Of a stretch of 64,000 nucleotides of DNA, positions 7,711 through 15,979 are shown piece after piece. This stretch comes from Candidatus Brachybacter algidus. Its GTDB lineage: Bacteria > Bacteroidota > Bacteroidia > Chitinophagales > Saprospiraceae. The DNA is taken from contig JADJSK010000001.1 of NCBI GenBank assembly GCA_016711705.1, forward strand, positions 1,054,001-1,118,000, in the 5' to 3' direction. The notes under the pieces were generated by a model. It saw only the letters and a list, made by a program, of their open reading frames with translations. It did not search any database and was not told the DNA's origin. Made by a program: the position numbers and the translations under genes. Positions within the stretch are counted from its first letter, which is position 1. Every line of letters starts with the position of its first letter.

Positions 7711-9333
7711 TTAATTCTGACAGCTTTTCTTAATGTATTTTACCTTTAAGAGATTCAAAGCATTTGGCCTATAATCTTTAATGTTTTTTGAAGTAAAATT
7801 ACTGATGGCATCATAATACATTAAAATCACCGGACTTTCTTCCAATAATATCTTTTCCATTTGATGATATAAAGAATATCGCTCTTTTTCGTCTATACAA
7901 ACTAAAGATTTTTTATAAAGTTGATCATAATCAGCATTTTTAAAATGTGTATAATTTGGTGGCGCAGGATTACCCCCATAAAACACAGTCAAATAATTTT
8001 CAGCATCAGGATAATCTGCCAGCCAGCTTCCGCGGAAAAATAAAGCTTGACCATTGCGCATCATTTCACGAACTGTTGCAGATTCTGCCAGTTCTATATT
8101 ACATTTGATGCCCAGTTGTTCCCATTGCTTAGTAATATATAGACAGTGGTCAGAATAGTCCTTTGCTGTAAAAAGATTTAATACAGGTCTATCTTCCACT
8201 TTCAACTTATAAAAAACGGACTTGACCAACAAATCCTTGGCTTTGTTAATATCGTAGTAATAGCCCTGTACTTTTTCATCATCAAAGGATGGCAAGCCAT
8301 ATGGTGGAAATGAAGAAGTAGCAGGGCTGCCTATTCCCCTCTTTATAGTGGCCAATAATCCTTTCCTGTCGAATCCATAGTTTAAAGCCTGCCTGAAATA
8401 CTTGTTCAGTAAAGGACTTTTCGGATCATTGAATTCAAGATTGACACCCAGATACTCAGTATTGAGGTAAGGGGATTTGTAACAAAGTATCTTGTCTGCA
8501 TATCTTTCTCTCAATTCGCCATTTCTCGTCAGTAACTCATTAGCCATAGAAGGATCAAAGCCACTCATAAAGTCAAGATTGCCCTCAAGTAATTGCAGAA
8601 AAGCGGTTTTCTTGTCTCCGATGAAGCTAATCCTAACGATGTCCACAAAAGGCAACTGTTGGCCGTCCAGTTTCTCAAAGTAGTTTGGATTCTTATCAAG
8701 GATCATCGTTTGACCTTCTACCCATTTTTTTAATTGAAAAGGTCCTGTGCCGACAGGATGTTCTCTGAATAGTTTCCCATATTTCTCAACAGCTTCATGG
8801 GGAACAATAGAGCAATACTGCATTGACATCAGTTGCAGAAAAGGCATGAAGGGAGTCTTTAGTCTGATCTCAACAGTACTATCATTTATTGCTACAAAGG
8901 GCTGTACAGAATCTATTCTGTCGCTGAATATCCAACTGCCCGGGCTAGCCACCTTTTCATCAATGATACGGTTCAAACTATAGACCACATCTGATGCATT
9001 AATGCTCCTGCCTTTACCGCCCTCAAAACATGGATCATCCTGGAAATAAATTCTAGTATTCAGAATAAACTGATATTTCTTGCCTTCAACATCAATGGAC
9101 CAGGACTTTGCCAGGCATGGTTGTAGATGAAGGCTATCATCTAATTGAACCAACGTATTGTAGATGTGATCTATTACCCATATGTTAGATTGATTGCGAG
9201 CGAATGCAGGGTCAAGAGAGGTAATAGTATTGGGTTGGTTGTATCTGAAGACACACTTGCCAATAGAAGAATTGTCCTTTGAGCATGCAGAAATACCACA
9301 AATAATAATACAAAGCACAATAATCTTGTTCAT
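7711..9333 (-). CDS. ABC transporter substrate-binding lipoprotein (family 5, oligopeptide type)
   Basis: A periplasmic solute-binding protein of the SBP_bac_5 class, which bind peptides, nickel or sugars for ABC import. The ATG at 9333 gives a lipoprotein signal with lipobox GISAC (Cys about residue 17); the 16 extra residues of the longer frame lack signal features. The family core is visible: SLDPAFARNQSNIWVIDHIYNTL, RSINASDVVYSLNRII and HPVGTGPFQLKKW. The protein (540 aa) is full length. No permease or ATPase genes are adjacent; lipB follows. Orphan binding proteins of this kind are common in Bacteroidota. Confidence 0.88.
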   Translation of the reverse strand: MNKIIVLCIIICGISACSKDNSSIGKCVFRYNQPNTITSLDPAFARNQSNIWVIDHIYNTLVQLDDSLHLQPCLAKSWSIDVEGKKYQFILNTRIYFQDDPCFEGGKGRSINASDVVYSLNRIIDEKVASPGSWIFSDRIDSVQPFVAINDSTVEIRLKTPFMPFLQLMSMQYCSIVPHEAVEKYGKLFREHPVGTGPFQLKKWVEGQTMILDKNPNYFEKLDGQQLPFVDIVRISFIGDKKTAFLQLLEGNLDFMSGFDPSMANELLTRNGELRERYADKILCYKSPYLNTEYLGVNLEFNDPKSPLLNKYFRQALNYGFDRKGLLATIKRGIGSPATSSFPPYGLPSFDDEKVQGYYYDINKAKDLLVKSVFYKLKVEDRPVLNLFTAKDYSDHCLYITKQWEQLGIKCNIELAESATVREMMRNGQALFFRGSWLADYPDAENYLTVFYGGNPAPPNYTHFKNADYDQLYKKSLVCIDEKERYSLYHQMEKILLEESPVILMYYDAISNFTSKNIKDYRPNALNLLKVKYIKKSCQN

Positions 9334-9410
9334 ACAGCAATAATACAAATTCCAATTTGGAAATCTAACCTCAAATGTCAAACTTCCAAAATATTTTGCC
9401 GAAAAATAGT

Positions 9411-9418
9411 TACCTTTG
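9411..9418 (+). promoter_or_regulatory. Bacteroidota-type -7 box TACCTTTG
   Basis: TACCTTTG matches the TAnnTTTG -7 element of Bacteroidota housekeeping promoters, about 70 bp before the UPF0173 gene. No TTTG -33 box with the usual spacing is visible, so support is partial. A 13-bp palindrome TTCCAA-T-TTGGAA (9350-9362) lies in the same divergent intergenic space. Confidence 0.4.
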
Positions 9419-9486
9419 CAGTCCGAAATAAAGGTAATTTCTGCTTAGAATACAGTGATATCAATGTTTTAAAGCCATTTAACTAA

Positions 9487-10173
9487 ATGAACAGTATACA
9501 ATATTTAGGCCATTCATGCTTCCTCCTCACATTGGGAGGTAAACATATAGTTGTAGATCCTTTTATCCGTTCAAATGCCTTAACGGAAGGATTGATAGAA
9601 GTGGATGAAATAAAGGCTGATTTTGTATTGTTGACTCATGGTCATAGCGATCATGTAGAAGATGCAGAAGAGTTATCCCTTAGGAATGGAGCACCAATAA
9701 TTGCAAACTTTGAAGTAGCAGCTTGGTTTGAAGACAAAGGATGCCAAACTCACGGTATGAATTTAGGTGGTCATAAGGATTTTGGCTTCGGAGATGTTAG
9801 GTTGGTCACAGCTGTGCATTCAAGTACTATGCCTGACGGTAGTGATGGTGGCAATCCAGGAGGATTTCTAATAAAAAGTGGTCCTGACACCATTTATATT
9901 TCCGGAGATACAGCACTAACTAAAGAAATGGAGTTGATCCCTGCATTTTTTGGTAAGCCAACGATTTCAATATTTCCGGTTGGAGGTTTTTTTACGATGG
10001 ACTATAAAGATGCACTTAATGCAGCCGATTTAGTTCAGTGCGGACTTGTTGTTGGTTGTCATTTTAATACCTTCCCTCCTATTTCAATCCACAAAGAGGA
10101 AGCTGTACAATATTTCTCAGATCATGGTAAAACTTTAATATTGCCTGAGATCAATCAAATAATTAACTTGTAA
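9487..10173 (+). CDS. UPF0173 metal-dependent hydrolase (metallo-beta-lactamase fold)
   Basis: A 228-aa stand-alone metallo-beta-lactamase-fold protein of the YtkL/UPF0173 type. It opens with the family hallmark MNSIQYLGHSCFLL, followed by the metal site LTHGHSDHVED (HxHxDH, about residues 51-58), a second His in VTAVHSS, the Asp in YISGDTAL, and a late His in VVGCHFNTFP. The substrate of this family is not established. It is separated from parA by three bases, so the two are likely cotranscribed; a functional link is not evident. Confidence 0.9.
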   Translation: MNSIQYLGHSCFLLTLGGKHIVVDPFIRSNALTEGLIEVDEIKADFVLLTHGHSDHVEDAEELSLRNGAPIIANFEVAAWFEDKGCQTHGMNLGGHKDFGFGDVRLVTAVHSSTMPDGSDGGNPGGFLIKSGPDTIYISGDTALTKEMELIPAFFGKPTISIFPVGGFFTMDYKDALNAADLVQCGLVVGCHFNTFPPISIHKEEAVQYFSDHGKTLILPEINQIINL

Positions 10174-10176
10174 TCA

Positions 10177-10968
10177 ATGGGTAAGGTAATTGCAATAGCA
10201 AACCAAAAGGGAGGTGTAGGAAAAACTACGCTAGCTATCAATCTGGGTGCATGCCTTGCATTGATGGAATATAAGGTCCTAGTCATTGATGCTGATCCCC
10301 AGGCTAATACCACTTCAGGAACTGGAATTGAAAAAGAACAAATCGTTCATACAATATATGATTGTTTTTTGAACGAGACTCCTGCGGCAGATGCAATAGT
10401 AGTTTCTGCAACACCTAATCTCTCAATATTACCTTCTGATATCAACCTTGTCGGTGCTGAACTTGAACTGGTTAGTAAGTTTAAGCGTGAATTTATAATG
10501 AAGGAATTCATAGAGCCAATTAAAGATCAGTACGATTTTATCTTCATAGATTGTTTACCTTCCTTAGGAATTATTACTGTCAATTCGCTGACTGCAGCTG
10601 ACAGTGTTATTATTCCTGTTCAGGCAGAGATCTTTTCGCTTGAAGGACTAGGAAAATTAAAAAATACGATCAATCTGGTCAAGAAACAATTAAATCCCGA
10701 GTTAATCATAGAAGGTATTGTGCTTACGATGTATGACAAACGATTGAGACTTGCTAATTTGGTCATTGAAGAGGTTAAGGAACATTCAAAAGACCGTGTT
10801 TTCGACACTATTGTGCATAGAAATTCAAGGATCAGCGAGGCTCCGTCTGCACATCAACCTGTCATCATGTATGATGCAGGGAGCAAAGGAACAATCAACT
10901 TCATCAACCTTGCCCACGAATTTTTAAGTTATCAGAACATTACTAAGCCGGATCTGGCACTGAAGTAA
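10177..10968 (+). CDS. parA: ParA/Soj chromosome-partitioning ATPase
   Basis: Deviant Walker ATPase that uses ATP-dependent DNA binding to segregate the ParB-bound origin region. The Walker A box KGGVGKTT lies at residues 10-17, the second lysine-type motif DADPQANTT near residue 40, and the Walker B-like IFIDCLPSLG near residue 125. Length (263 aa) matches chromosomal Soj proteins. It is followed 33 bp later by parB and then a DUF5683 gene, a conserved order in Bacteroidota that supports a chromosomal rather than plasmid locus. Confidence 0.95.
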   Translation: MGKVIAIANQKGGVGKTTLAINLGACLALMEYKVLVIDADPQANTTSGTGIEKEQIVHTIYDCFLNETPAADAIVVSATPNLSILPSDINLVGAELELVSKFKREFIMKEFIEPIKDQYDFIFIDCLPSLGIITVNSLTAADSVIIPVQAEIFSLEGLGKLKNTINLVKKQLNPELIIEGIVLTMYDKRLRLANLVIEEVKEHSKDRVFDTIVHRNSRISEAPSAHQPVIMYDAGSKGTINFINLAHEFLSYQNITKPDLALK

Positions 10969-11001
10969 ATTATTATTCATCTACTCAGCAAAACAATTAA
11001 T

Positions 11002-11886
11002 TTGAAAAAGAAAGAATTAGGAAGAGGTATCAGAGCCTTACTAAATAACATGGAATCGGAGGATGAAACGCCAACATTGGATACCGTGAAAGAACTCTCG
11101 GGCGGAATAGCAATCATAGCACTTTCAGAAATTGAACCTAATCCAACCCAACCTAGAACAAGGTTTAGTGATGCGCAACTTAAAGAGCTCGCTCAGAGTA
11201 TAACTAGCTTTGGAATTATTCAGCCGCTGACACTAAGAAAAATTGGAAGAGATAAATTTCAAATTATTGCTGGTGAAAGGAGGTTTAAAGCAGCTCAATT
11301 AGCAGGGCTTAAAGAAGTCCCAGCCTATGTTCGTTTGGCAAATGACCAGGAATTGTTTGAAATGGCACTTGTGGAGAATATACAACGGGAAGATCTTAAT
11401 GCCATTGAGATCGCTATTAGTTATAAAAGATTGATGGAAGAAACAAACCTTACTCAAGATGTACTTTCTGAAAGAATTGGCAAGGATCGAAGCACAATAG
11501 CTAATTATGTCCGCCTTTTAAAGTTGTTACCAGATATCCAGAATGCTGTAAAAGAAAAACAAATATCCATGGGTCATGCAAGAGCCCTTGCAGGCATCGA
11601 TGATATTGCTCTGCAGTTGGCGTTCTATAAACAAGCAGTGAGTAATCGATGGTCTGTAAGGCAATTGGAAAATAATATACGCGAGCATTTCAATAAGAAG
11701 ACCGGGCAAAAATCAACTACAAAAGTTGAAAAGGATCCAATCATTGAAAGTTTAAAGGAAAAGCTCAAGATGCAATATGGCTTAAAAGTTCAAATCGATA
11801 GGAATGAGAAAGGTCAGGGTTTTGTAAAAATTTCATTTAACTCAAACGATGAATTAAATCAAATTCTGGACGTTATAGATAAATAA
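11002..11886 (+). CDS. parB: ParB/Spo0J centromere-binding protein
   Basis: CTP-dependent DNA clamp that loads at parS and spreads. The N-terminal ParB/sulfiredoxin-like domain contains the CTP-binding GERRFKAAQLAG motif (about residues 90-101) and the ENIQREDLNAIE block. A central helix-turn-helix (SERIGKDRSTIANYVRLLKL) and a C-terminal dimerisation segment follow. The start is TTG at 11002, giving MKKKELGRGIRALL, the usual beginning in this phylum; no in-frame ATG exists before the conserved region. I could not find a convincing parS palindrome in the window. Confidence 0.95.
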   Translation: MKKKELGRGIRALLNNMESEDETPTLDTVKELSGGIAIIALSEIEPNPTQPRTRFSDAQLKELAQSITSFGIIQPLTLRKIGRDKFQIIAGERRFKAAQLAGLKEVPAYVRLANDQELFEMALVENIQREDLNAIEIAISYKRLMEETNLTQDVLSERIGKDRSTIANYVRLLKLLPDIQNAVKEKQISMGHARALAGIDDIALQLAFYKQAVSNRWSVRQLENNIREHFNKKTGQKSTTKVEKDPIIESLKEKLKMQYGLKVQIDRNEKGQGFVKISFNSNDELNQILDVIDK

Positions 11887-11895
11887 CTGCGGACC

Positions 11896-12516
11896 ATGTA
11901 TTCTTTTTTTCTTTATAAATCCTATATTATAATTTTATTTCTTGTCTGCATTTCCATTTTGGGCAAAGCGCAGATAAGTGATTCGCTATTAATTAAAGGA
12001 GATAGAGGTACGAAGGAAATATCCACCACTGATACGATAATAGCATCCAGTAATTTAGGTGTGGACCTTAGAACTCCCCGCACAGCTATGTTAAGATCCG
12101 TAATGCTTCCCGGATTAGGGCAATTCTACAATAAGCAATATTGGAAAATACCGGTGGTATATGGAGCATTGGGGGCACTTTTCCTTGCAGCCCAATCAAA
12201 TAGCCGTAACTATAGAGAATTTAGGGATGCTTATGTATTGGAAGTACAAGGCTTGCCTAATAAGTATTCCGGAGCAAATATTGCTTCTTTAAAACAGTAT
12301 AGAGATGACTACCGGAAGAATATGGAGCTTAGCTACATTGTCATGGTAGGTATTTATGGGCTTAATGTTTTAGACGCATTTGTCAGCGCTCATCTAAAGT
12401 CGTTTGACATCAGTGAAGATATTGGAATGATCATTAAACCTAAATTTGAAAATATTGATCTAGGTTATTCAAATATACCTTCTGCCGGTATTTCGATAAA
12501 TATAATGCTACATTAG
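11896..12516 (+). CDS. DUF5683 domain membrane/envelope protein
   Basis: A 206-aa protein with an N-terminal signal or anchor segment (residues 8-25). The conserved DUF5683 core follows: RTAMLRSVMLPGLGQFYNKQYWKIPVVYGALGAL is split here as the LPGLGQFYNKQYWKIP motif near residue 70 plus a hydrophobic helix. Two further hydrophobic segments are present. The function is unknown, but its place directly after parAB is a conserved Bacteroidota arrangement. Its last bases overlap the convergent SCP2 gene by 9 bp. Confidence 0.85.
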   Translation: MYSFFLYKSYIIILFLVCISILGKAQISDSLLIKGDRGTKEISTTDTIIASSNLGVDLRTPRTAMLRSVMLPGLGQFYNKQYWKIPVVYGALGALFLAAQSNSRNYREFRDAYVLEVQGLPNKYSGANIASLKQYRDDYRKNMELSYIVMVGIYGLNVLDAFVSAHLKSFDISEDIGMIIKPKFENIDLGYSNIPSAGISINIMLH

Positions 12517-12828
12517 TCCTAGCAACTTAATGTACTTCATGATCTCACCTGGATTAGAAACTTTAAGTTTTCCTGTCATAACTGCCATCATAGGATTTGT
12601 TTCTTTATTCAATAACTCATTGAATAACTTATCCGATGCTTTGATTGTAGATTTTGCATCTCCGATTAATCCTTCAGTGACAGACATCTGACCATCTTCA
12701 ATTTTTAAAGTATAGATACCACCTGCATCCCCCGATATATCGAAATGAAGATTTGTATTGACTCCTTCCAATGCTTCAGGTGCTACTTTGAGGGGTAACT
12801 CATTAAGAAATTCCTTTATTGACTTCAT
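12508..12828 (-). CDS. SCP2 sterol-binding-domain protein
   Basis: A 106-aa single-domain protein of the SCP2 fold, which binds lipids such as fatty acyl-CoA in a hydrophobic tunnel. The family pattern is visible: GGIYTLKIEDGQMSVTEG, then AKSTIKASDKLFNELLNKE, then AVMTGKLKVSN near the C-terminus. It has no signal peptide, so it acts in the cytoplasm. It overlaps the end of the DUF5683 gene tail to tail. The ligand and partner are unknown; fatty-acid oxidation genes are encoded 26 kb away. Confidence 0.88.
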   Translation of the reverse strand: MKSIKEFLNELPLKVAPEALEGVNTNLHFDISGDAGGIYTLKIEDGQMSVTEGLIGDAKSTIKASDKLFNELLNKETNPMMAVMTGKLKVSNPGEIMKYIKLLGLM

Positions 12829-12909
12829 TCTTAGTTTAATTTGAAATCGTTAACAATCTTCAGTCTTTTTAAGTTCAATTAAAAGACAAATCAACCAAAA
12901 TAATCAGGG

Positions 12910-14253
12910 TTAAGATATTTCTATCAGATACATAACACTTTGATCAACATTGGTATTTCTCTGACTCCGTTTCAATCCCGGCACCCAAAATATTTCATCA
13001 TTATTTACAAAAACAGGCTGCAATTGCTTTTCAAGATAATCTAATTTCGCATTAGTATAGACATCTTGGAGTTTTTGAAAAGAGCCATTCATGCCAAGAG
13101 ATCTGATTTTATCACCATCATGCTTACTTCTTATAATAATCTTCTCTTCAAGCTTGGAAACATTAAGCAAATACTGATTTTCTCCAATTTTCATGGTTTC
13201 ATCTTCTACTTTTCTAATTGTAACGCGACCAAACCAAAGATCCATAAAGCCATCTTTTAGATTCAAATCGAAACAAAACTCAGGTATTTCTTTGTTTATA
13301 TAGATTATCTTTTGTCTGTCACTGATAACGATTGAACCATCCTTGCCAATTAATTTAATTCCGCTTTTATTTATAGACAAAGCATGTATCATATCATCGA
13401 TATCAGACATAGAGAACGTTCTTTTTTCTAAATATTCTCTCACAATAAAAGGAGTCAGCTCTTTATCGGTCAATGAGTCCAACAATAACTTACTTCCATA
13501 ATCATGTGGCTTTGTGCAGATTTCTAATTGTGCTTCCACCTTTTTTTGAACATATTTATAATATTCATTTATAATATTCATCGTAACGCCAACATTTTCC
13601 TTAAAACCCGGAAATTGTGAGGCCATTAATGGCAATGCTTCATTTCTTACAAAATTACGTTTGTATTTAGAATCTAAGTTAGAACTATCATCACGGAATG
13701 GTATATGAAGAATCTTACAAAAAGACAACAGATCTACCTTGGAGGAACTTAGAAGTGGTCGAATAATCTTACCATTACAAGGGGGTATACCTTTCAGCCC
13801 CTTTAACCCACTTCCCCTTCCTAGGTTAATAATGAAAGTTTCTATTTTATCATCGAAATGATGGCCTGTTAGAATAAAATCAAATTGATGTTGTTCGGCT
13901 AATTCATAAAAAAAATCATATCTCAACTTCCTGGCAATTAATTGTATAGATTGTTTCTCCTTATGTGCTATAGTCTTGGTATCAAACTGCTTAATGTAGA
14001 CAGGTATATTAAGGTTTTCAAAGAAATTGATTACCATATTTTCATCACCATTGCTTTCCTCCCCTCTTAACATGTAATTACAATGAGCGATAGCTATGTT
14101 CATGCCATTCATTATTGATAATTGAGCCAGAGCCATCGAATCGCTACCCGCACTCAATGCTACCAAATATGACTTATTTCTGTAATCTTCACCCGCGAGC
14201 GAACGCATACTTTTGTTAAACAGTTGTGAAAGATGCTTAATATATGGATTCAT
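12910..14253 (-). CDS. tilS: tRNA(Ile)-lysidine synthase TilS
   Basis: Adds lysine to C34 of the CAU-anticodon tRNA-Ile so that it reads AUA, an essential modification. The N-type ATP pyrophosphatase loop SAGSDS is at residues 34-39, followed by HCNYMLRGEES, LTGHHFDDKIETFIINLGRGSGLKGLKGIP and RPLL, all TilS landmarks; a C-terminal TilS domain ends near SQRNTNVDQSV. I place the start at ATG 14253 (MNPYIKHLSQLF); the 10-residue extension to 14283 is less typical. The P-loop has SAGSDS where SGGxDS is more common. Protein length is 447 aa. Confidence 0.93.
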   Translation of the reverse strand: MNPYIKHLSQLFNKSMRSLAGEDYRNKSYLVALSAGSDSMALAQLSIMNGMNIAIAHCNYMLRGEESNGDENMVINFFENLNIPVYIKQFDTKTIAHKEKQSIQLIARKLRYDFFYELAEQHQFDFILTGHHFDDKIETFIINLGRGSGLKGLKGIPPCNGKIIRPLLSSSKVDLLSFCKILHIPFRDDSSNLDSKYKRNFVRNEALPLMASQFPGFKENVGVTMNIINEYYKYVQKKVEAQLEICTKPHDYGSKLLLDSLTDKELTPFIVREYLEKRTFSMSDIDDMIHALSINKSGIKLIGKDGSIVISDRQKIIYINKEIPEFCFDLNLKDGFMDLWFGRVTIRKVEDETMKIGENQYLLNVSKLEEKIIIRSKHDGDKIRSLGMNGSFQKLQDVYTNAKLDYLEKQLQPVFVNNDEIFWVPGLKRSQRNTNVDQSVMYLIEIS

Positions 14254-14400
14254 GTTACAATTAAATATAATATTTAAAAACAATGGCGTAAATTAGCACG
14301 AAGTTAAAGCTAATGTCCTAAACAGCTTTAATTATATCCACCTTATCATAATATATTGTCATCATAAATATTTAGCAAAATAAATATCAAATATCAAGCT

Positions 14401-14973
14401 ATGTCTAAATTAAAATTATTAATCCTTACACTTTTCCTTGCATCTGTTTTTTATGATTGCAAGAAATCAGAGACTACGAATGATACAATTGCCTCACAGT
14501 CAGACACTTCAAGAATCCAACAGAGACAATACAAAGAAGTTGGAGATGTCCCTATGGCTCAAGAAGAAGAACCTGCTTTTCGTCCTACATTGCCATTGGA
14601 GCAAGCTGCATTTAAAGGATCAACAGCAGAGGAACAAAAGCGATTAGAAAATGAATTCGCTTTTATGTTTGAAAAAACCTGGGTAGTCAATGGTCGTGTA
14701 CGCGCAGGAGATGACAAACCACAAGAAAACAAACATGAAATATATAAATTTCAAAAAGATGGAAGTTATACTTTTTCGATGGAAGGACAAGAAGGAAAAG
14801 GAACATGGAAAGGATGGATGAATGACCAAGTGCCCGTCATGACTATATTTCCTTTGGATTTAAAAGAAAAGGTAAGTGAATGGAATGTAAAAAATACCGG
14901 AAAAACAATGATTTGGTCAGGTACATCGTCTTATAAGGACAATCCTTTCATGATACAATTTGTAATAAAATAA
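14401..14973 (+). CDS. Putative lipoprotein with lipocalin-like C-terminal domain
   Basis: I do not recognise a named family. The protein (190 aa) begins with a hydrophobic signal ending in SVFYDC; the Cys at about residue 20 could be lipidated, but FYDC is a weak lipobox. A polar, Gln/Glu-rich linker follows (residues 25-75). The C-terminal 100 residues (KTWVVNGRVRAGD, EIYKFQKDGSYTFSMEG, GTWKGW, TMIWSGTSS) have the alternating pattern of a small lipocalin-like beta barrel. It stands alone between tilS on the other strand and the PD40 gene. Confidence 0.65.
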   Translation: MSKLKLLILTLFLASVFYDCKKSETTNDTIASQSDTSRIQQRQYKEVGDVPMAQEEEPAFRPTLPLEQAAFKGSTAEEQKRLENEFAFMFEKTWVVNGRVRAGDDKPQENKHEIYKFQKDGSYTFSMEGQEGKGTWKGWMNDQVPVMTIFPLDLKEKVSEWNVKNTGKTMIWSGTSSYKDNPFMIQFVIK

Positions 14974-14993
14974 TACATATTAACAATTTTATT

Positions 14994-15001
14994 TACATTT
15001 G
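14994..15001 (+). promoter_or_regulatory. -7 box TACATTTG before the PD40/SPOR gene
   Basis: TACATTTG matches TAnnTTTG and lies 24 bp before the ATG at 15026. A TTTG lies upstream at 14959, but the spacing of 31 bp is too long for a standard -33 box. Confidence 0.35.
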
Positions 15002-15025
15002 TCTTATATTTAAAATAATCGTAAT

Positions 15026-15979
15026 ATGTTTAGCCAGAAAGAAGCAAATAATTTAGCATCACTTTTTCTAATTTTATGCATTCTATTTCCATTGAATAAT
15101 GTCAATGCTCAAACTGATAATTCGATATTTAGCGTGCGAAAAGCTTCACTGAGTAAAGATGTCTTGGAATATAGCCCCATCCATCTTGACAATCAATGGA
15201 TCTATACACAAATAGATAATGAAGGTGTTATCATGTCTTCACTGGGAAGTAATAAAAACACCCCAATTACAGGTTTTAATCTTAGAAAAAGCATAGTTAC
15301 AGGGTTTGCAAAATCTTACCAAGGTGGGTTAATAGCTATTTCTTATGGGGACGATAAGACCAATGTCCCAGCAAAATTAAAAAACAACAAAATTTGGTTT
15401 GCATATCAGGATAAAAATGGATTTGCTTCAAAATATTTTGAATTTGCCTTGAACAGCAGCAATTACTCATGCACTACTCCATTTATAAGTAATGATGGTA
15501 CAAAATTATATTTCAGTTCAGATAAACCCGGTGGTTATGGGGGATTCGATCTATATGTATGCGATTACAGAGGAAAAGAATGGAGTACACCCAGAAATTT
15601 AGGACCGATAATCAATACTGAAAATGATGAAGTATATCCCAATCTTGTAGATAATATTCTCTTCTTTTCAAGTAATGGGCATGGAGGTGCCAGAATGGAC
15701 ATTTTTATTGCTGATATGGGCAATGATAAAGGAAGATTGGTCATTAATGCAGGAAGTCCAATCAACTCACCTGCAGATGACTATTCAATGACATTTGATA
15801 ATAATACTCGAACGGGATATTTTCTTTCTGATAGAGATGGTGTAAATGGAAAAGTTTTCGAAGTCACAAATGAAAAAAAGTTATTATTAATCAACATTAA
15901 ATCCAATGATGATAAGAAGGCAATTAGTGGAGCAAAACTTGATCTATCAAGATGTAAGAAAAAATCCTATGTACGCTAA
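15026..15979 (+). CDS. PD40/SPOR envelope protein, N-terminal half up to a frameshift
   Basis: Upstream part of one gene that is broken by a single-base frameshift. A signal peptide (residues about 8-29, ending NVNAQ) precedes WD40-like/PD40 beta-propeller repeats, with the characteristic SNDGTKLYFSSDKPGGYGGFD and DNILFFSSNGHGGARMD blocks near residues 155 and 210. The last in-frame residues (KAISGAKLDLSRC) are the start of a regulatory-like beta domain that normally continues. After the A-run at 15959-15964 this frame meets a stop. Removing one A restores reading into the downstream frame. PD40 proteins of this type act in the periplasm or outer membrane and often bind peptidoglycan. Confidence 0.7.
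   Translation: MFSQKEANNLASLFLILCILFPLNNVNAQTDNSIFSVRKASLSKDVLEYSPIHLDNQWIYTQIDNEGVIMSSLGSNKNTPITGFNLRKSIVTGFAKSYQGGLIAISYGDDKTNVPAKLKNNKIWFAYQDKNGFASKYFEFALNSSNYSCTTPFISNDGTKLYFSSDKPGGYGGFDLYVCDYRGKEWSTPRNLGPIINTENDEVYPNLVDNILFFSSNGHGGARMDIFIADMGNDKGRLVINAGSPINSPADDYSMTFDNNTRTGYFLSDRDGVNGKVFEVTNEKKLLLINIKSNDDKKAISGAKLDLSRCKKKSYVR

Noticed and set aside
10177..11886. A parS centromere site near parAB.
   Set aside because: I found no convincing 16-bp parS-like palindrome (TTCCACGTGGAA type) in or near these genes.
15906..15979. Programmed -1 ribosomal frameshift on the A run in the PD40/SPOR gene.
   Set aside because: The frame change needed is +1 (or -2); a -1 shift would enter a different frame. 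An indel explains it better.
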